Below, piece by piece: positions 19,389 to 28,636 of a stretch of 53,149 nucleotides of DNA. The notes beneath the pieces are model-generated. The model did no database searches and was not told the DNA's origin. It was given only the letters and a program-made list of their open reading frames with translations. The stretch's first letter is position 1. Each line of letters opens with the position of its first letter. The stretch is taken from assembly GCA_903822825.1 (NCBI GenBank), contig CAIJQQ010000063.1:1-53149 (forward strand), read 5' to 3'. This DNA is from an uncultured Burkholderiales bacterium (GTDB lineage: Bacteria; Pseudomonadota; Gammaproteobacteria; Burkholderiales; Burkholderiaceae_C). The position numbers and the translations under genes are program-made.

Positions 19389-19418
19389 CAAGAGCCGGAA
19401 TTCCCGGCTCTTGTTTTT
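19389..19418 (+). terminator. Rho-independent terminator after gltD
   Basis: A perfect 10-base-pair stem (CAAGAGCCGG / CCGGCTCTTG) with a 5-base loop is followed directly by TTTTT. The T-run ends two bases before the mlaF ATG, leaving no room for a normal leader between the two operons. Confidence 0.85.
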
Positions 19419-19419
19419 C

Positions 19420-20235
19420 ATGACTACCAGCACCAATCCTTTTCTTGTTGAACTTGATCACCTGACTTTTGGTTATGGTGAGAGGATCATTCTGCGCGAC
19501 CTCAGTTTTGGCGTGCCCCGTGGCAAAGTGACGGCTTTGATGGGCGTGTCCGGCGGTGGCAAAACCACGGTCTTGCGCTTGATCGGTGGCCAGATCCAGG
19601 CGCAACAAGGCCAGGTGCGCTTCGATGGTCAAAATGTCAGCTCCATGCACCAAACTGAGCTCTACGCAGCCCGTCGCCGCATGGGGATGTTGTTCCAGTT
19701 TGGGGCCTTGTTCACCGACATCAGCGTGTTTGACAACGTGGCGTTTCCCTTGCGCGAGCACACGGCGCTGTCTGAAGACATGGTGCGCGACATCGTCTTG
19801 ATGAAGCTCGATGCTGTGGGCCTGCGCGGTGCGCGTGACCTCAAGCCAGCTGAAATTTCCGGCGGCATGAGCCGCCGCGTGGCTCTGGCAAGGGCCATCG
19901 CGCTGGACCCCGACCTGATCATGTACGACGAGCCTTTTGCCGGGCTTGACCCGATCTCTCTGGGCACAGCTGCGCGGTTGATCCGCCGCCTGAACGACAG
20001 CCTGGGCATCACCAGCGTCATCGTCTCGCACGACATCACCGAGACCTTTGAAATTGCTGACCATGTGGTGGTGCTGGCCAACGGTGCTGTCGCCGCGCAA
20101 GGCTCACCCGCCGAGTTGCGCGCGAGCACTGACCCCTTGATCCACCAGTTTGTCCACGCCTTGAGCGATGGACCGGTGCCTTTCCATTACCCCGCGCCGA
20201 CGGTGGCACAAGACTTTGGCGGGAGGCAGGCATGA
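19420..20235 (+). CDS. mlaF: MlaF-like phospholipid transport ATPase
   Basis: A 271-residue ABC ATPase of the MlaFEDB lipid transporter, which moves phospholipids between the inner membrane and periplasmic MlaC. Walker A GVSGGGKTT, Q-loop MLFQFGALF, signature ISGGMSRR, Walker B LIMYDEPF and the switch His in VSHD are all present. ATG 19420 follows the gltD terminator by one base and has no visible Shine-Dalgarno sequence. TTG 19411 would lie inside the hairpin. It is followed by mlaE with a 4-base overlap. Confidence 0.92.
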   Translation: MTTSTNPFLVELDHLTFGYGERIILRDLSFGVPRGKVTALMGVSGGGKTTVLRLIGGQIQAQQGQVRFDGQNVSSMHQTELYAARRRMGMLFQFGALFTDISVFDNVAFPLREHTALSEDMVRDIVLMKLDAVGLRGARDLKPAEISGGMSRRVALARAIALDPDLIMYDEPFAGLDPISLGTAARLIRRLNDSLGITSVIVSHDITETFEIADHVVVLANGAVAAQGSPAELRASTDPLIHQFVHALSDGPVPFHYPAPTVAQDFGGRQA

Positions 20236-21020
20236 ATCAACTGACCAGTTGGCTGGCAGCGCTTGGGGCCACGACGCGTCAGTCCTTGGCCGATTGGGGC
20301 TATGGGGCACGGCTTTTTCTGAAATTGCTCTCGATGTCGGGTGCGGCCCTGCGCCGCTTTGGCCTGGTGCGCGACCAAGTCCATTTTTTGGGCAACTATT
20401 CCTTGGCCATCATCACCGTCTCAGGCCTGTTTGTGGGTTTTGTGCTGGGCCTGCAGGGCTACTACACCTTGCAGCGCTACGGTTCGGCCGAGGCGCTGGG
20501 TCTTTTGGTGGCGCTCAGTCTGGTGCGTGAGTTGGGCCCGGTGGTGGCTGCGTTGCTGTTCGCGGGTCGGGCGGGTGCGTCGCTCACTGCAGAGATCGGG
20601 CTCATGCGCGCAGGCGAGCAACTCACCGCCCTCGAGATGATGGCAGTAGACCCGGTGCAGCGGATTCTGGCGCCGCGCTTCATGGGGGGCGTGATCGCCT
20701 TGCCGATGCTCACGGCCGTCTTCAGTGCGGTGGGGATTTTCGGCGGTTACGCCGTCGGAGTCTTGCTCATCGGGGTGGATTCGGGCTCGTTCTGGAGCCA
20801 GATGCAAAGCGGTGTCGACGTCTGGAAGGACGTGGGCAATGGCATGCTCAAGAGCGTGGTGTTTGGTGTGGCGGTCACCTTCATTGCGCTGCTGCAAGGC
20901 TATGTGGCTCAGCCCACGCCTGAGGGCGTGGCCAGTGCCACCACCCGCAGTGTGGTGGTGTCTTCTTTGTCCGTTTTGGGTCTGGATTTCATCTTGACCA
21001 CGATGATGTTCAGCATTTAA
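20232..21020 (+). CDS. mlaE: MlaE-like phospholipid ABC transporter permease
   Basis: A 262-residue MlaE/PqiA-type permease with an amphipathic N-terminal helix and about five hydrophobic segments. The family block LVRELGPVVAALLFAGRAGASLTAEIG and the EQLTALEMMAVDP coupling segment are present (quoted in part). It forms the membrane core of the MlaFEDB complex. The start overlaps the mlaF stop, and mlaD follows after 8 bases. Confidence 0.93.
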   Translation: MNQLTSWLAALGATTRQSLADWGYGARLFLKLLSMSGAALRRFGLVRDQVHFLGNYSLAIITVSGLFVGFVLGLQGYYTLQRYGSAEALGLLVALSLVRELGPVVAALLFAGRAGASLTAEIGLMRAGEQLTALEMMAVDPVQRILAPRFMGGVIALPMLTAVFSAVGIFGGYAVGVLLIGVDSGSFWSQMQSGVDVWKDVGNGMLKSVVFGVAVTFIALLQGYVAQPTPEGVASATTRSVVVSSLSVLGLDFILTTMMFSI

Positions 21021-21028
21021 AAAGAGAA

Positions 21029-21517
21029 ATGACGATGCAACGTTCCAAAAATGATGTCTGGGTGGGTTTGTTTGTGTTGCTGGGTGCGGTGGCGGTGTTG
21101 TTTCTGGCGCTCAAGTCGGCCAACCTGCTGCAAATGAGTTTCAGCAAAGATTACGAGGTCACAGCCAAGTTCGACAACATAGGCGGCCTCAAAACCGGCG
21201 CTGCTGTCAAAAGCGCTGGCGTGGTGGTGGGGCGCGTCAAACAGATCGTGTTCGATGGCGAGTCCTTTCAGGCCAGGGTGACCTTGGCGCTGCAGTCCAA
21301 AAATGAATTCCCCAAAGACAGCTCGCTGTCCATTTTGACCAGTGGTTTGCTGGGCGAGCAATACGTGGGCATCGTGCCCGGTGCAGATGAAAAGAACCTG
21401 GCCGCCGGTGACCGCATCGGTTCCACGCAATCGGCCATTGTTTTGGAAAACCTGATCAGCCAGTTCCTCTACAGCAAAGCAGCAGAACCTGCCAAATCGG
21501 AGGGCGGTAAGCCATGA
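21029..21517 (+). CDS. mlaD: MlaD-like lipid-binding MCE protein
   Basis: A 162-residue protein with one N-terminal transmembrane helix (about residues 10-28) and a single MCE domain (AKFDNIGGLKTGAAVKSAGV, then LTSGLLGEQYVGI). In the Mla system MlaD forms the hexameric periplasmic ring that passes lipids to MlaC. A second ATG two codons in is an equally possible start. The stop overlaps the mlaA start by 4 bases. Confidence 0.93.
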   Translation: MTMQRSKNDVWVGLFVLLGAVAVLFLALKSANLLQMSFSKDYEVTAKFDNIGGLKTGAAVKSAGVVVGRVKQIVFDGESFQARVTLALQSKNEFPKDSSLSILTSGLLGEQYVGIVPGADEKNLAAGDRIGSTQSAIVLENLISQFLYSKAAEPAKSEGGKP

Positions 21518-22245
21518 TCCAAAGGCGAAAATGCATACTGTGGTTGTTGCTTTCATTGGCTGCCCTGCACTCCGGCGTCCAAGCGCAGGGGGCAGATGCA
21601 CGCGATCCATGGGAGCCCCTGAATCGGCGTGTTTACGCTTTCAACGATGTGATCGACACCGCCGTGCTTCGACCCGTGGCACAGGCCTATGAAAAGGTGT
21701 TGCCCAGCTTTGCGCGCACGGGCGTGCACAATTTTCTGGGCAACTTGAGCGATGTCTGGTCCATGGCCAACAGCGCTTTGCAGCTCAAGGGGCAAGCCAC
21801 TGCCGAGACGCTGATGCGCGTTTCGGTCAACACCGTTTTTGGCTTGGCTGGGGTGCTGGACGTCGCGACCGAAATGGGCATCCCAAAGCGCAAAGAAGAC
21901 TTTGGGCAAACCTTGGGGTATTGGGGCGTACCTTCCGGACCCTATGTGGTGCTGCCGATTTTGGGGCCATCGACTGTGCGCGATGGTCTGGGCCTGCCGC
22001 TGGACTTCAAAGGTGATCCGGGACAAAACGTCAGCGATGCGGCCACTCGCAACAGCTTGACGGTGCTGCGGGTCACGGACTTGCGTGCCAGTTTGCTCAA
22101 GACGGTGGACTCCGTCAAAGAGTCGTCGCTCGACCCCTACAGTTTTGTGCGGGATGCTTATTTGCAAAAGCGTGAAAATGACATCTACGATGGCAACCCG
22201 CCCTCTCACTTTGATTTCGATGATCCAGAGCTTTCGGGTAAATGA
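21514..22245 (+). CDS. mlaA: MlaA/VacJ family protein without a visible lipobox
   Basis: A 243-residue VacJ/MlaA homologue (DPWEPLNRRVYAFND at the start of the mature part, RKEDFGQTLGYWGVPSGPY in the middle). MlaA sits in the outer membrane with porins and removes misplaced phospholipids. Typical MlaA is a lipoprotein, but here the signal peptide ends HSGVQAQGADA and the only early Cys (residue 7) lies in the charged part, not at a lipobox. It may be anchored only by its helices. It is placed inside the mla operon, whereas E. coli mlaA is elsewhere. Confidence 0.9.
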   Translation: MIQRRKCILWLLLSLAALHSGVQAQGADARDPWEPLNRRVYAFNDVIDTAVLRPVAQAYEKVLPSFARTGVHNFLGNLSDVWSMANSALQLKGQATAETLMRVSVNTVFGLAGVLDVATEMGIPKRKEDFGQTLGYWGVPSGPYVVLPILGPSTVRDGLGLPLDFKGDPGQNVSDAATRNSLTVLRVTDLRASLLKTVDSVKESSLDPYSFVRDAYLQKRENDIYDGNPPSHFDFDDPELSGK

Positions 22246-22270
22246 AATCGTTACAGTTGGTCACACCCGC

Positions 22271-22300
22271 TTGTTCGGTCAACCCCGTTTTTTCTATACA
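22271..22300 (+). promoter_or_regulatory. Possible internal promoter before mlaC
   Basis: TTGTTC (22271-22276), 18 bases, TATACA (22295-22300), ten bases before the mlaC ATG. Spacing is acceptable and the -10 box is good, but the -35 box is weak and a start there would give an almost leaderless mRNA. Confidence 0.3.
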
Positions 22301-22309
22301 TTCAGCTTC

Positions 22310-22960
22310 ATGAAGAACACCTTGTCATTGGCCAATGGGCCCCGTCGCTTGCTTTTGAGTTTGGCTCTGGTGATGTTGACCAGCATGGGCGCCGTCCATG
22401 CCGCCGATGAAAGTGCTGACACCTTCATCAAGCGCATGAGCACCGAGACCCTGGACACGATCAAAGCCGACAAGGCTTTACGCAACGGGGACATCAACAA
22501 GTTGATTCAACTGGTGGACACCAAAGTCATGCCGAATGTGAATTTCAAACGCATGACGGCGTTGGCCACAGGCCCTGCATGGCGCAAAGCCACACCTGAG
22601 CAGCAAAAGCGCTTGCAGGAAGAATTCAAGATGCTCTTGGTGCGCACCTATTCGGGCGCCTTGAGCCAGGTCAGCGACCAGAACGTGGTGGTCAAGCCGC
22701 TGCGCCCCGGTCAGGACGACAAGAACCTGGTGGTCAACACCGAGGTGCGCGGCAAGGGCGATCCGATCCAACTGGACTACCGCCTGGAAAAGACCCCCGG
22801 CGAAGGGGCGGGCTGGATGATTTTTGACCTCAATGTGCTGGGCGTCTGGTTGATTGAAAACTACCGCACCCAATTCACCAAGGAAATCAACGCAGGCGGT
22901 TTCGATGCGCTGATCAACAGTTTGGCCGAGCGCAACAAAGCCAACGCCCAAAAATCGTGA
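22310..22960 (+). CDS. mlaC: MlaC-like periplasmic phospholipid-binding protein
   Basis: A 216-residue MlaC/Ttg2D protein that shuttles phospholipid between MlaA and MlaD. Signal peptide MKNTLSLANGPRRLLLSLAL... ends at VHAAD. The core has the family segments NVNFKRMTALATGPAWRKA, LVRTYSGAL and WMIFDLNVLGVWLIENYR. ATG 22310 is chosen for the signal peptide; the open frame extends back into mlaA but gives no homologous sequence. Confidence 0.93.
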   Translation: MKNTLSLANGPRRLLLSLALVMLTSMGAVHAADESADTFIKRMSTETLDTIKADKALRNGDINKLIQLVDTKVMPNVNFKRMTALATGPAWRKATPEQQKRLQEEFKMLLVRTYSGALSQVSDQNVVVKPLRPGQDDKNLVVNTEVRGKGDPIQLDYRLEKTPGEGAGWMIFDLNVLGVWLIENYRTQFTKEINAGGFDALINSLAERNKANAQKS

Positions 22961-22970
22961 GCCACCGGGC

Positions 22971-23246
22971 ATGAACGCTTTGAATTTGCCCCCGATCTTG
23001 ATGCAGCAGCAGGCCAATGCCTGTCGAGACCAATGGGTTCAGGCCATGCAGGCCTCTCCCTCGGCCACGGATTGGGTGGCCAATGCAGCTGCGCTGGTCC
23101 AGTTCGACTCTTCGGCCATCGCCGTCTTGCTGTCCTGTCGCCGCGAGGCACTGGCCTTGGGGCAGACTTTTCAGGTGCAACACATGCCACCCAAGCTTCA
23201 AGAGTTGGCCACTTTGTACGGTGTGATGGCGCTTTTGAGTGCCTGA
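22971..23246 (+). CDS. mlaB: MlaB-like STAS-domain protein
   Basis: A 91-residue STAS protein (VQFDSSAIAVLLSCRREA matches the STAS helix-1 segment with the central Asp-Ser-Ser). In the lipid transporter, MlaB binds MlaF and stabilises the ATPase dimer. It starts 10 bases after mlaC. A 116-base spacer to the next ABC gene has a TAAAAT at 23348 but no matching -35. Confidence 0.85.
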   Translation: MNALNLPPILMQQQANACRDQWVQAMQASPSATDWVANAAALVQFDSSAIAVLLSCRREALALGQTFQVQHMPPKLQELATLYGVMALLSA

Positions 23247-23362
23247 TGTGCCTCTGAAGTTCTTGCAGCGGGCCACCAACAGGCACGCCAATGGCCCTGC
23301 AGGCCTGCACATGGCATGCACCTCGGTCATGAGGTTCATGGAACACTTAAAATAGATTTCTC

Positions 23363-24298
23363 ATGTCCGCACTCTTTTTTCAATCCGTTTCCAAGACTTA
23401 CCCTGCCCGCAGTTTGGGTACGCCCGCGTTTGAGGCACTCAAGCAAGTGTCTATGGAGGTCAAGGAAGGCGAATTCTTTGGATTGTTGGGCCCCAACGGT
23501 GCGGGCAAAACTACCTTGATCAGCATTTTGGCAGGCCTGAGCCGCCCCACCGAAGGCCGTGTTCTGGTGCATGGCCACGACGTGCAAAGCGATTACGCCG
23601 CAGCGCGCCGCTTGCTGGGTGTGGTGCCGCAAGAGTTGGTGTTTGACCCGTTTTTCACGGTGCGCGAAGCTTTGCGCATCCAGTCGGGGTATTTTGGGGT
23701 CAAGAAAAACGAGGACTGGATCGACGAACTGCTGGACAGCCTGGGCCTGGCCGACAAGGCGGGCTCCAACATGCGCCAACTCTCGGGCGGCATGAAACGA
23801 CGTGTGCTGGTGGCGCAAGCTTTGGTGCACAAGCCCCGCGTGATCGTGCTCGACGAGCCCACGGCCGGGGTCGACGTTGAGCTGCGCCAGACCTTGTGGG
23901 CGTTCATCGCCAAACTCAACAAGCAAGGCCACACCGTCTTGCTCACCACCCATTACCTTGAAGAAGCCGAAGCCTTGTGCGGGCGCATCGCCATGCTCAA
24001 GCGCGGCCAGTTGTTGGCGTTGGAGCGCACCTCCGACTTGCTCCGTTCGGCCACCAGTCAAGTACTGCGCTTCAAACTGGATGGCGACTTGCCGCCCGCA
24101 GTGGCGGCCATTGCTCGCGTCACGGGGCGCATCGTGCAGTTGCCGGTGCACAACGCGGCCGAGATCGAAAATTATCTGGCCACCCTGCGCACGGCAGGTC
24201 TGGTGGTGGAAGACGTTGAAATCCGCCAAGCTGACCTCGAAGACGTTTTTCTGGAAGTCATGAACCGCAAACAAACCGCCTCGGGAGCCCTGGCATGA
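23363..24298 (+). CDS. ABC-2 type exporter ATP-binding protein (YadG-like)
   Basis: A 311-residue ATPase with Walker A LLGPNGAGKTTLI, Q-loop VVPQELVF, signature QLSGGMKRR, Walker B VIVLDEPTAGVD and switch His (TTHYLEEAE). A C-terminal domain of about 80 residues follows. It resembles the YadG/CcmA group paired with ABC-2 permeases. The substrate is unknown. The pair commonly sits between the mla genes and bolA-murA in betaproteobacteria. It overlaps the permease gene by 4 bases. Confidence 0.88.
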   Translation: MSALFFQSVSKTYPARSLGTPAFEALKQVSMEVKEGEFFGLLGPNGAGKTTLISILAGLSRPTEGRVLVHGHDVQSDYAAARRLLGVVPQELVFDPFFTVREALRIQSGYFGVKKNEDWIDELLDSLGLADKAGSNMRQLSGGMKRRVLVAQALVHKPRVIVLDEPTAGVDVELRQTLWAFIAKLNKQGHTVLLTTHYLEEAEALCGRIAMLKRGQLLALERTSDLLRSATSQVLRFKLDGDLPPAVAAIARVTGRIVQLPVHNAAEIENYLATLRTAGLVVEDVEIRQADLEDVFLEVMNRKQTASGALA

Positions 24299-25050
24299 CC
24301 GGTTGGCAAACCCTGCTCTACAAAGAGGTGCTGCGTTTTTGGAAAGTCGCTTTCCAGACCGTGGGCGCACCCGTGCTGACATCTGTGCTGTACATGCTGA
24401 TCTTTGGCCACGTGCTCGAAGACCATGTCAAGGTGTATGACAACGTGCGCTACACCTCCTTTTTGTTGCCTGGCCTGATGATGATGGGCGTGCTGCAAAA
24501 CGCGTTTGCCAACAGCTCGTCCAGCTTGGTGCAAAGCAAGATCATGGGCAGCTTGGTGTTTTTGCTGCTCACCCCCCTGTCGCACCGCAGCTGGTTTGTG
24601 GCCTATGTAGGATCGTCCATTGTGCGCGGATTGGCTGTGGGCCTGGGGGTGTTTGTCATCACCGGCTGGATGATCAACATCACCTTCGTCAATCCGCTTT
24701 GGATTTTGGCCTTTGCCATCATGGGTGCGGCCATGATGGGCGCATTGGGTGTGATCGCTGGGCTGTGGGCTGAAAAGTTCGACCAAATGGCCGCTTTCCA
24801 GAATTTCATCATCATGCCCATGACGTTCTTGTCGGGCGTGTTTTACTCGATCCATTCCCTGCCACCGTTTTGGCAAAAACTCAGCCACTTGAACCCGTTT
24901 TTCTACATGATCGATGGCTTTCGCTACGGCTTCTTCGGTCAAAGCGACGTCTCCCCCTGGCTCAGTCTGGCGGTGGTGGGTACGGCCTTGGCCGCCATCA
25001 GTGGCCTGACCCTTCACCTTTTGCGCATCGGCTACAAAATCCGGAGCTGA
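24295..25050 (+). CDS. ABC-2 type exporter permease (YadH-like)
   Basis: A 251-residue permease with about six transmembrane helices. FLLPGLMMMGVLQNAFANSS and the late MTFLSGVFYSIHSLP segment are characteristic of ABC-2 permeases of the YadH group. It forms a transporter with the ATPase encoded just upstream. BolA starts 7 bases later. Confidence 0.88.
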   Translation: MTGWQTLLYKEVLRFWKVAFQTVGAPVLTSVLYMLIFGHVLEDHVKVYDNVRYTSFLLPGLMMMGVLQNAFANSSSSLVQSKIMGSLVFLLLTPLSHRSWFVAYVGSSIVRGLAVGLGVFVITGWMINITFVNPLWILAFAIMGAAMMGALGVIAGLWAEKFDQMAAFQNFIIMPMTFLSGVFYSIHSLPPFWQKLSHLNPFFYMIDGFRYGFFGQSDVSPWLSLAVVGTALAAISGLTLHLLRIGYKIRS

Positions 25051-25056
25051 CTCCCC

Positions 25057-25299
25057 ATGAATGCAGATCAACTTCACGCCACCATCGCCTCAGGGCTCGA
25101 ATGCACCCACCTTCAGGTCGATGGCGATGGTCGCCATTGGAGCGCAGTGGTGGTGTCCGAAGCTTTTTCCGGTCTGCGCCTGATCACCCGACATCAAAAG
25201 GTGTACGCCACTTTGGGACAAAAAATCCAGACCGACGAGGTGCATGCCTTGTCAATGAAAACCTTCACGCCCGCTGAATGGGCCGCGCAAGGGCGCTGA
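25057..25299 (+). CDS. BolA/IbaG-like protein
   Basis: An 80-residue BolA-fold protein (CTHLQVDGDGRHWSAVVVSEAF, LITRHQKVYATLG, ending MKTFTPAEW; quoted in part). It lacks the classical BolA Cys next to the conserved C-terminal His segment and matches the short IbaG type, which pairs with monothiol glutaredoxins and lies before murA in E. coli as here. It probably handles Fe-S clusters (family knowledge). Confidence 0.88.
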   Translation: MNADQLHATIASGLECTHLQVDGDGRHWSAVVVSEAFSGLRLITRHQKVYATLGQKIQTDEVHALSMKTFTPAEWAAQGR

Positions 25300-25341
25300 T
25301 CTGCGGCGCTGCTTGACACCCACACGGTACAGATTTAACTG

Positions 25342-26607
25342 ATGGACAAACTCAAAATTCGTGGCGGCAACCGCCTGATGGGCACCCTCGATGTGGCGGG
25401 TGCCAAAAATGCGGCCTTGCCCGAGCTGTGCGCCGCCTTGCTGAGCGCCGAGCCGGTGACGCTGTGCAACGTGCCGCGTTTGCAAGACGTCTCGACCATG
25501 CTCAAGCTGATCCGCAACATGGGCGTGAGCGCTGAGCACCATGAAGACGGCAGTGTCACGCTCAATGCCGGAACCTTGAACAAGCCTGAAGCCCCTTACG
25601 AGCTGGTGAAAACCATGCGTGCATCGGTGCTGGCGCTGGGCCCTTTGCTGGCGCGCTTTGGCCACGCCAAAGTCTCATTGCCTGGCGGCTGCGCCATTGG
25701 CTCGCGCCCGGTCGACCAGCACATCAAGGGCCTGCAGGCCATGGGTGCCTTGATCACCGTGGACCATGGCTACATGCTGGCCAGCTTGCCTGAGGGCCGC
25801 ACGCGGCTCAAAGGTGCGCGCATCACCACCGACATGGTCACCGTCACGGGCACCGAAAATTTCATGATGGCCGCGGCCTTGGCCGAAGGCGAGACGGTGC
25901 TCGAAAACGCCGCGCAAGAGCCCGAGATTCCCGACTTGGCCGAGATGCTGATCCAAATGGGTGCCAAGATCGAAGGCCACGGCACACGCCGCATCCGCAT
26001 TCAGGGTGTGGAGCGTTTGCACGGTTGTGAGCACCAGGTGGTGGCCGACCGCATTGAGGCGGGCACCTTTTTGTGCGCGGTGGCGGCCACGGGCGGCGAT
26101 GTGGTGCTGCGACATGGCCGCGCCGACCACCTGGAAGCGGTCATCGAAAAGCTGCGCGATGCCGGAGCCACCATCGAAGCGGGTGAGGGCTTCATCCGCG
26201 TCAAATCCGATGGCCGCCTGAAGGCCCAGAGCTTTCGCACCACCGAATACCCGGGCTTTCCGACCGACATGCAAGCGCAGTTCATGGCGCTCAACTGCAT
26301 CTCGCAAGGCGCGAGCAAGGTGACTGAAACGATTTTTGAAAACCGCTTCATGCACGTCAACGAGCTGGTGCGCCTGGGTGCGCACATCCAAATCGACGGC
26401 AAGGTGTCGGTCATCGAAGGGGTTGAGAAACTGTCGGGTGCCATTGTGATGGCGACCGACCTGCGTGCATCGGCCAGCCTGGTGATCGCCGGGCTCGTTG
26501 CCGAAGGCGAAACCATTGTTGACCGCATTTACCACTTGGACCGCGGTTATGACCGCATGGAAGCCAAACTGCGCGCTGTGGGCGCTGACATCGAACGCAT
26601 CCAATGA
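25342..26607 (+). CDS. murA: UDP-N-acetylglucosamine 1-carboxyvinyltransferase MurA
   Basis: Transfers enolpyruvate from PEP to UDP-GlcNAc, the first committed step of peptidoglycan synthesis. 421 residues, full length: [20 protein letters not shown] at the start (quoted in part), and the catalytic, fosfomycin-reactive Cys117 in [33 protein letters not shown] lies in the C-terminal half. The stop is within ATGA shared with the longer hisG frame, so it is coupled to the histidine operon. Confidence 0.97.
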   Translation: MDKLKIRGGNRLMGTLDVAGAKNAALPELCAALLSAEPVTLCNVPRLQDVSTMLKLIRNMGVSAEHHEDGSVTLNAGTLNKPEAPYELVKTMRASVLALGPLLARFGHAKVSLPGGCAIGSRPVDQHIKGLQAMGALITVDHGYMLASLPEGRTRLKGARITTDMVTVTGTENFMMAAALAEGETVLENAAQEPEIPDLAEMLIQMGAKIEGHGTRRIRIQGVERLHGCEHQVVADRIEAGTFLCAVAATGGDVVLRHGRADHLEAVIEKLRDAGATIEAGEGFIRVKSDGRLKAQSFRTTEYPGFPTDMQAQFMALNCISQGASKVTETIFENRFMHVNELVRLGAHIQIDGKVSVIEGVEKLSGAIVMATDLRASASLVIAGLVAEGETIVDRIYHLDRGYDRMEAKLRAVGADIERIQ

Positions 26608-26639
26608 ACCCCAGGGCGCAAGCCCAGGATGAAACACAC

Positions 26640-27281
26640 ATGATCACACTGGCCCTGTCCAAAGGACGCATCTTTGACGAAACCCTGCCCATGCTCAAAG
26701 CCGCAGGCATCGAGGTGCTCGAAGACCCCGAAAAATCCCGCAAGCTGATCTTGCCCACCAACCAGCCCAATGTGCGCGTGGTCTTGGTGCGCGCCAGCGA
26801 CGTGCCCACCTATGTGGAATACGGCGGCGCTGACCTGGGCGTGACAGGCTTGGACACACTTATTGAGCACGGAGGCCAGGGCCTGTATCAGCCACTGGAC
26901 CTGAACATCGCCAAATGCCGCATGAGCGTGGCGGTGCGCGCTGACTACGACTACGCCAGTGCTGTGCGCACCGGTTCGCGCCTCAAAGTCGCGACGAAAT
27001 ACACCGCGATTGCGCGCGACTTTTTTGCCACCAAGGGCGTGCACGTCGACATGATCAAGCTCTACGGCAGCATGGAACTGGCCCCGCTCACTGGCCTGGC
27101 CGACGCGATTGTCGATCTGGTGTCCACCGGCAACACGCTCAAGGCCAACCACCTGGTTGAAGTCGAACGCATCATGGACATCAGTGCGCGTCTGGTCGTG
27201 AACCAAGCTGCGCTCAAACTGAAACAAGCGCCGATCCGCGCCATCATTGACGCCTTTGCCGGTGCAGTGAAGAAAGACTGA
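26640..27281 (+). CDS. hisG: ATP phosphoribosyltransferase HisG, short form
   Basis: Catalyses the first step of histidine synthesis. At 213 residues it is the short HisG type, which lacks the C-terminal regulatory domain and normally needs HisZ for activity and feedback control; hisZ is not in the window. Motifs: [47 protein letters not shown] and the PRPP loop [11 protein letters not shown] 26640 begins the homologous part. ATG 26604, overlapping murA, would add 12 residues. Confidence 0.95.
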   Translation: MITLALSKGRIFDETLPMLKAAGIEVLEDPEKSRKLILPTNQPNVRVVLVRASDVPTYVEYGGADLGVTGLDTLIEHGGQGLYQPLDLNIAKCRMSVAVRADYDYASAVRTGSRLKVATKYTAIARDFFATKGVHVDMIKLYGSMELAPLTGLADAIVDLVSTGNTLKANHLVEVERIMDISARLVVNQAALKLKQAPIRAIIDAFAGAVKKD

Positions 27282-27283
27282 AC

Positions 27284-28636
27284 ATGGACTCGTTGGGCCT
27301 GCAAGCCAAACCCTTGCAACTGAACACTGCTGACGCCGGTTTTGAAGCGGCCTTCGCGGCCCGCCTGCATTGGTCTGCCGACACCGACGCCGCCATCGAG
27401 CAGCGCGTGGCAGACATCCTGGCCGATGTGCAAAAGCGTGGCGACGCGGCGGTGCTCGAGTACACCCAGCGCTTTGACGGCCTGCAAGCCGCCGACGTGA
27501 AGGCGCTCGAAATCACCCAAGCCGAGTTGCAAGCCGCTTTGGACTGCCTGCCTGCTGTGCAGCGCGAGGCCCTGCAAGCGGCCGCCGCCCGGGTGCGCCT
27601 GTACCACGAAGCGCAAAAAAAAGCGTCTGGCGAGAGCTGGTCTTACCGCGACGAAGACGGCACTTTGCTGGGCCAAAAAGTCACGCCGCTCGACCGCGTG
27701 GGCATTTACGTGCCCGGTGGCAAAGCTGCTTACCCCTCGTCGGTGTTGATGAACGCCATTCCTGCCCATGTGGCCGGGGTGCAAGAGATCATCATGGTGG
27801 TGCCCACGCCAGCAGGTGTGCGCAACCCGCTGGTGCTGGCCGCAGCCTGTGTGGCCGGTGTGAGCCGCGCCTTCACGGTGGGTGGCGCGCAAGCCGTGGC
27901 GGCGTTGGCTTATGGCACCGCCAACATCCCCAAAGTGGACAAGATCACTGGCCCGGGCAACGCCTATGTGGCCAGCGCCAAAAAGCGCGTTTTCGGCACT
28001 GTGGGCATCGACATGATCGCGGGCCCGAGTGAAATTTTGGTGTTGGCCGACGGCAGTACGCCCGCCGAATGGGTGGCGATGGATCTCTTTTCACAGGCCG
28101 AGCACGACGAACTGGCGCAAAGCATTTTGTTGTGCCCCGATGCGGCCTACATCGCCGAGGTGCAAGCCGCGATTGGCCGCCTGCTGCCCGAGATGCCCCG
28201 CCGCGAGATCATCGCCAAGAGCTTGAATGACCGGGGTGCGCTGATCCTCACGCGCAACATGGAAGAAGCTTGCGCCATCAGCAACCGCATCGCGCCTGAG
28301 CACCTCGAAGTCTCCAGCCGCGACCCGCACCGCTGGGAGCCGCTGTTGCGCCATGCGGGAGCGATCTTTATGGGCGCGTTCACCAGCGAATCGCTGGGCG
28401 ACTACTGCGCTGGCCCCAACCACGTTTTGCCCACCAGCGGCACGGCGCGCTTCTCGTCGCCTTTGGGCGTTTATGACTTCCAAAAACGCAGCAGCTTGAT
28501 TGAAGTGAGCGAAGCCGGTGCGCAGACGCTGGGCCGCATCGCCGCCGAGCTGGCTTACGGCGAAGGCCTGCAAGCCCACGCCCGCGCCGCCGAACTCCGT
28601 TTGAACCCTGTGCCCCCGATGCGAGACACCCAATGA
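27284..28636 (+). CDS. hisD: Histidinol dehydrogenase HisD
   Basis: Oxidises histidinol to histidine in two NAD-dependent steps with a bound zinc. 450 residues: [59 protein letters not shown] and the C-terminal active-site segment RIAPEHLEV. The N-terminus runs slightly longer than usual. Two bases separate it from hisG, and it overlaps hisC by 4 bases. Confidence 0.96.
   Translation: MDSLGLQAKPLQLNTADAGFEAAFAARLHWSADTDAAIEQRVADILADVQKRGDAAVLEYTQRFDGLQAADVKALEITQAELQAALDCLPAVQREALQAAAARVRLYHEAQKKASGESWSYRDEDGTLLGQKVTPLDRVGIYVPGGKAAYPSSVLMNAIPAHVAGVQEIIMVVPTPAGVRNPLVLAAACVAGVSRAFTVGGAQAVAALAYGTANIPKVDKITGPGNAYVASAKKRVFGTVGIDMIAGPSEILVLADGSTPAEWVAMDLFSQAEHDELAQSILLCPDAAYIAEVQAAIGRLLPEMPRREIIAKSLNDRGALILTRNMEEACAISNRIAPEHLEVSSRDPHRWEPLLRHAGAIFMGAFTSESLGDYCAGPNHVLPTSGTARFSSPLGVYDFQKRSSLIEVSEAGAQTLGRIAAELAYGEGLQAHARAAELRLNPVPPMRDTQ

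Noticed and set aside
25313..25341. TTGACA before murA as a promoter
   Set aside because: No -10 box lies at 16-18 bases. The best A/T-rich match is 14 bases away and runs almost into the start codon.
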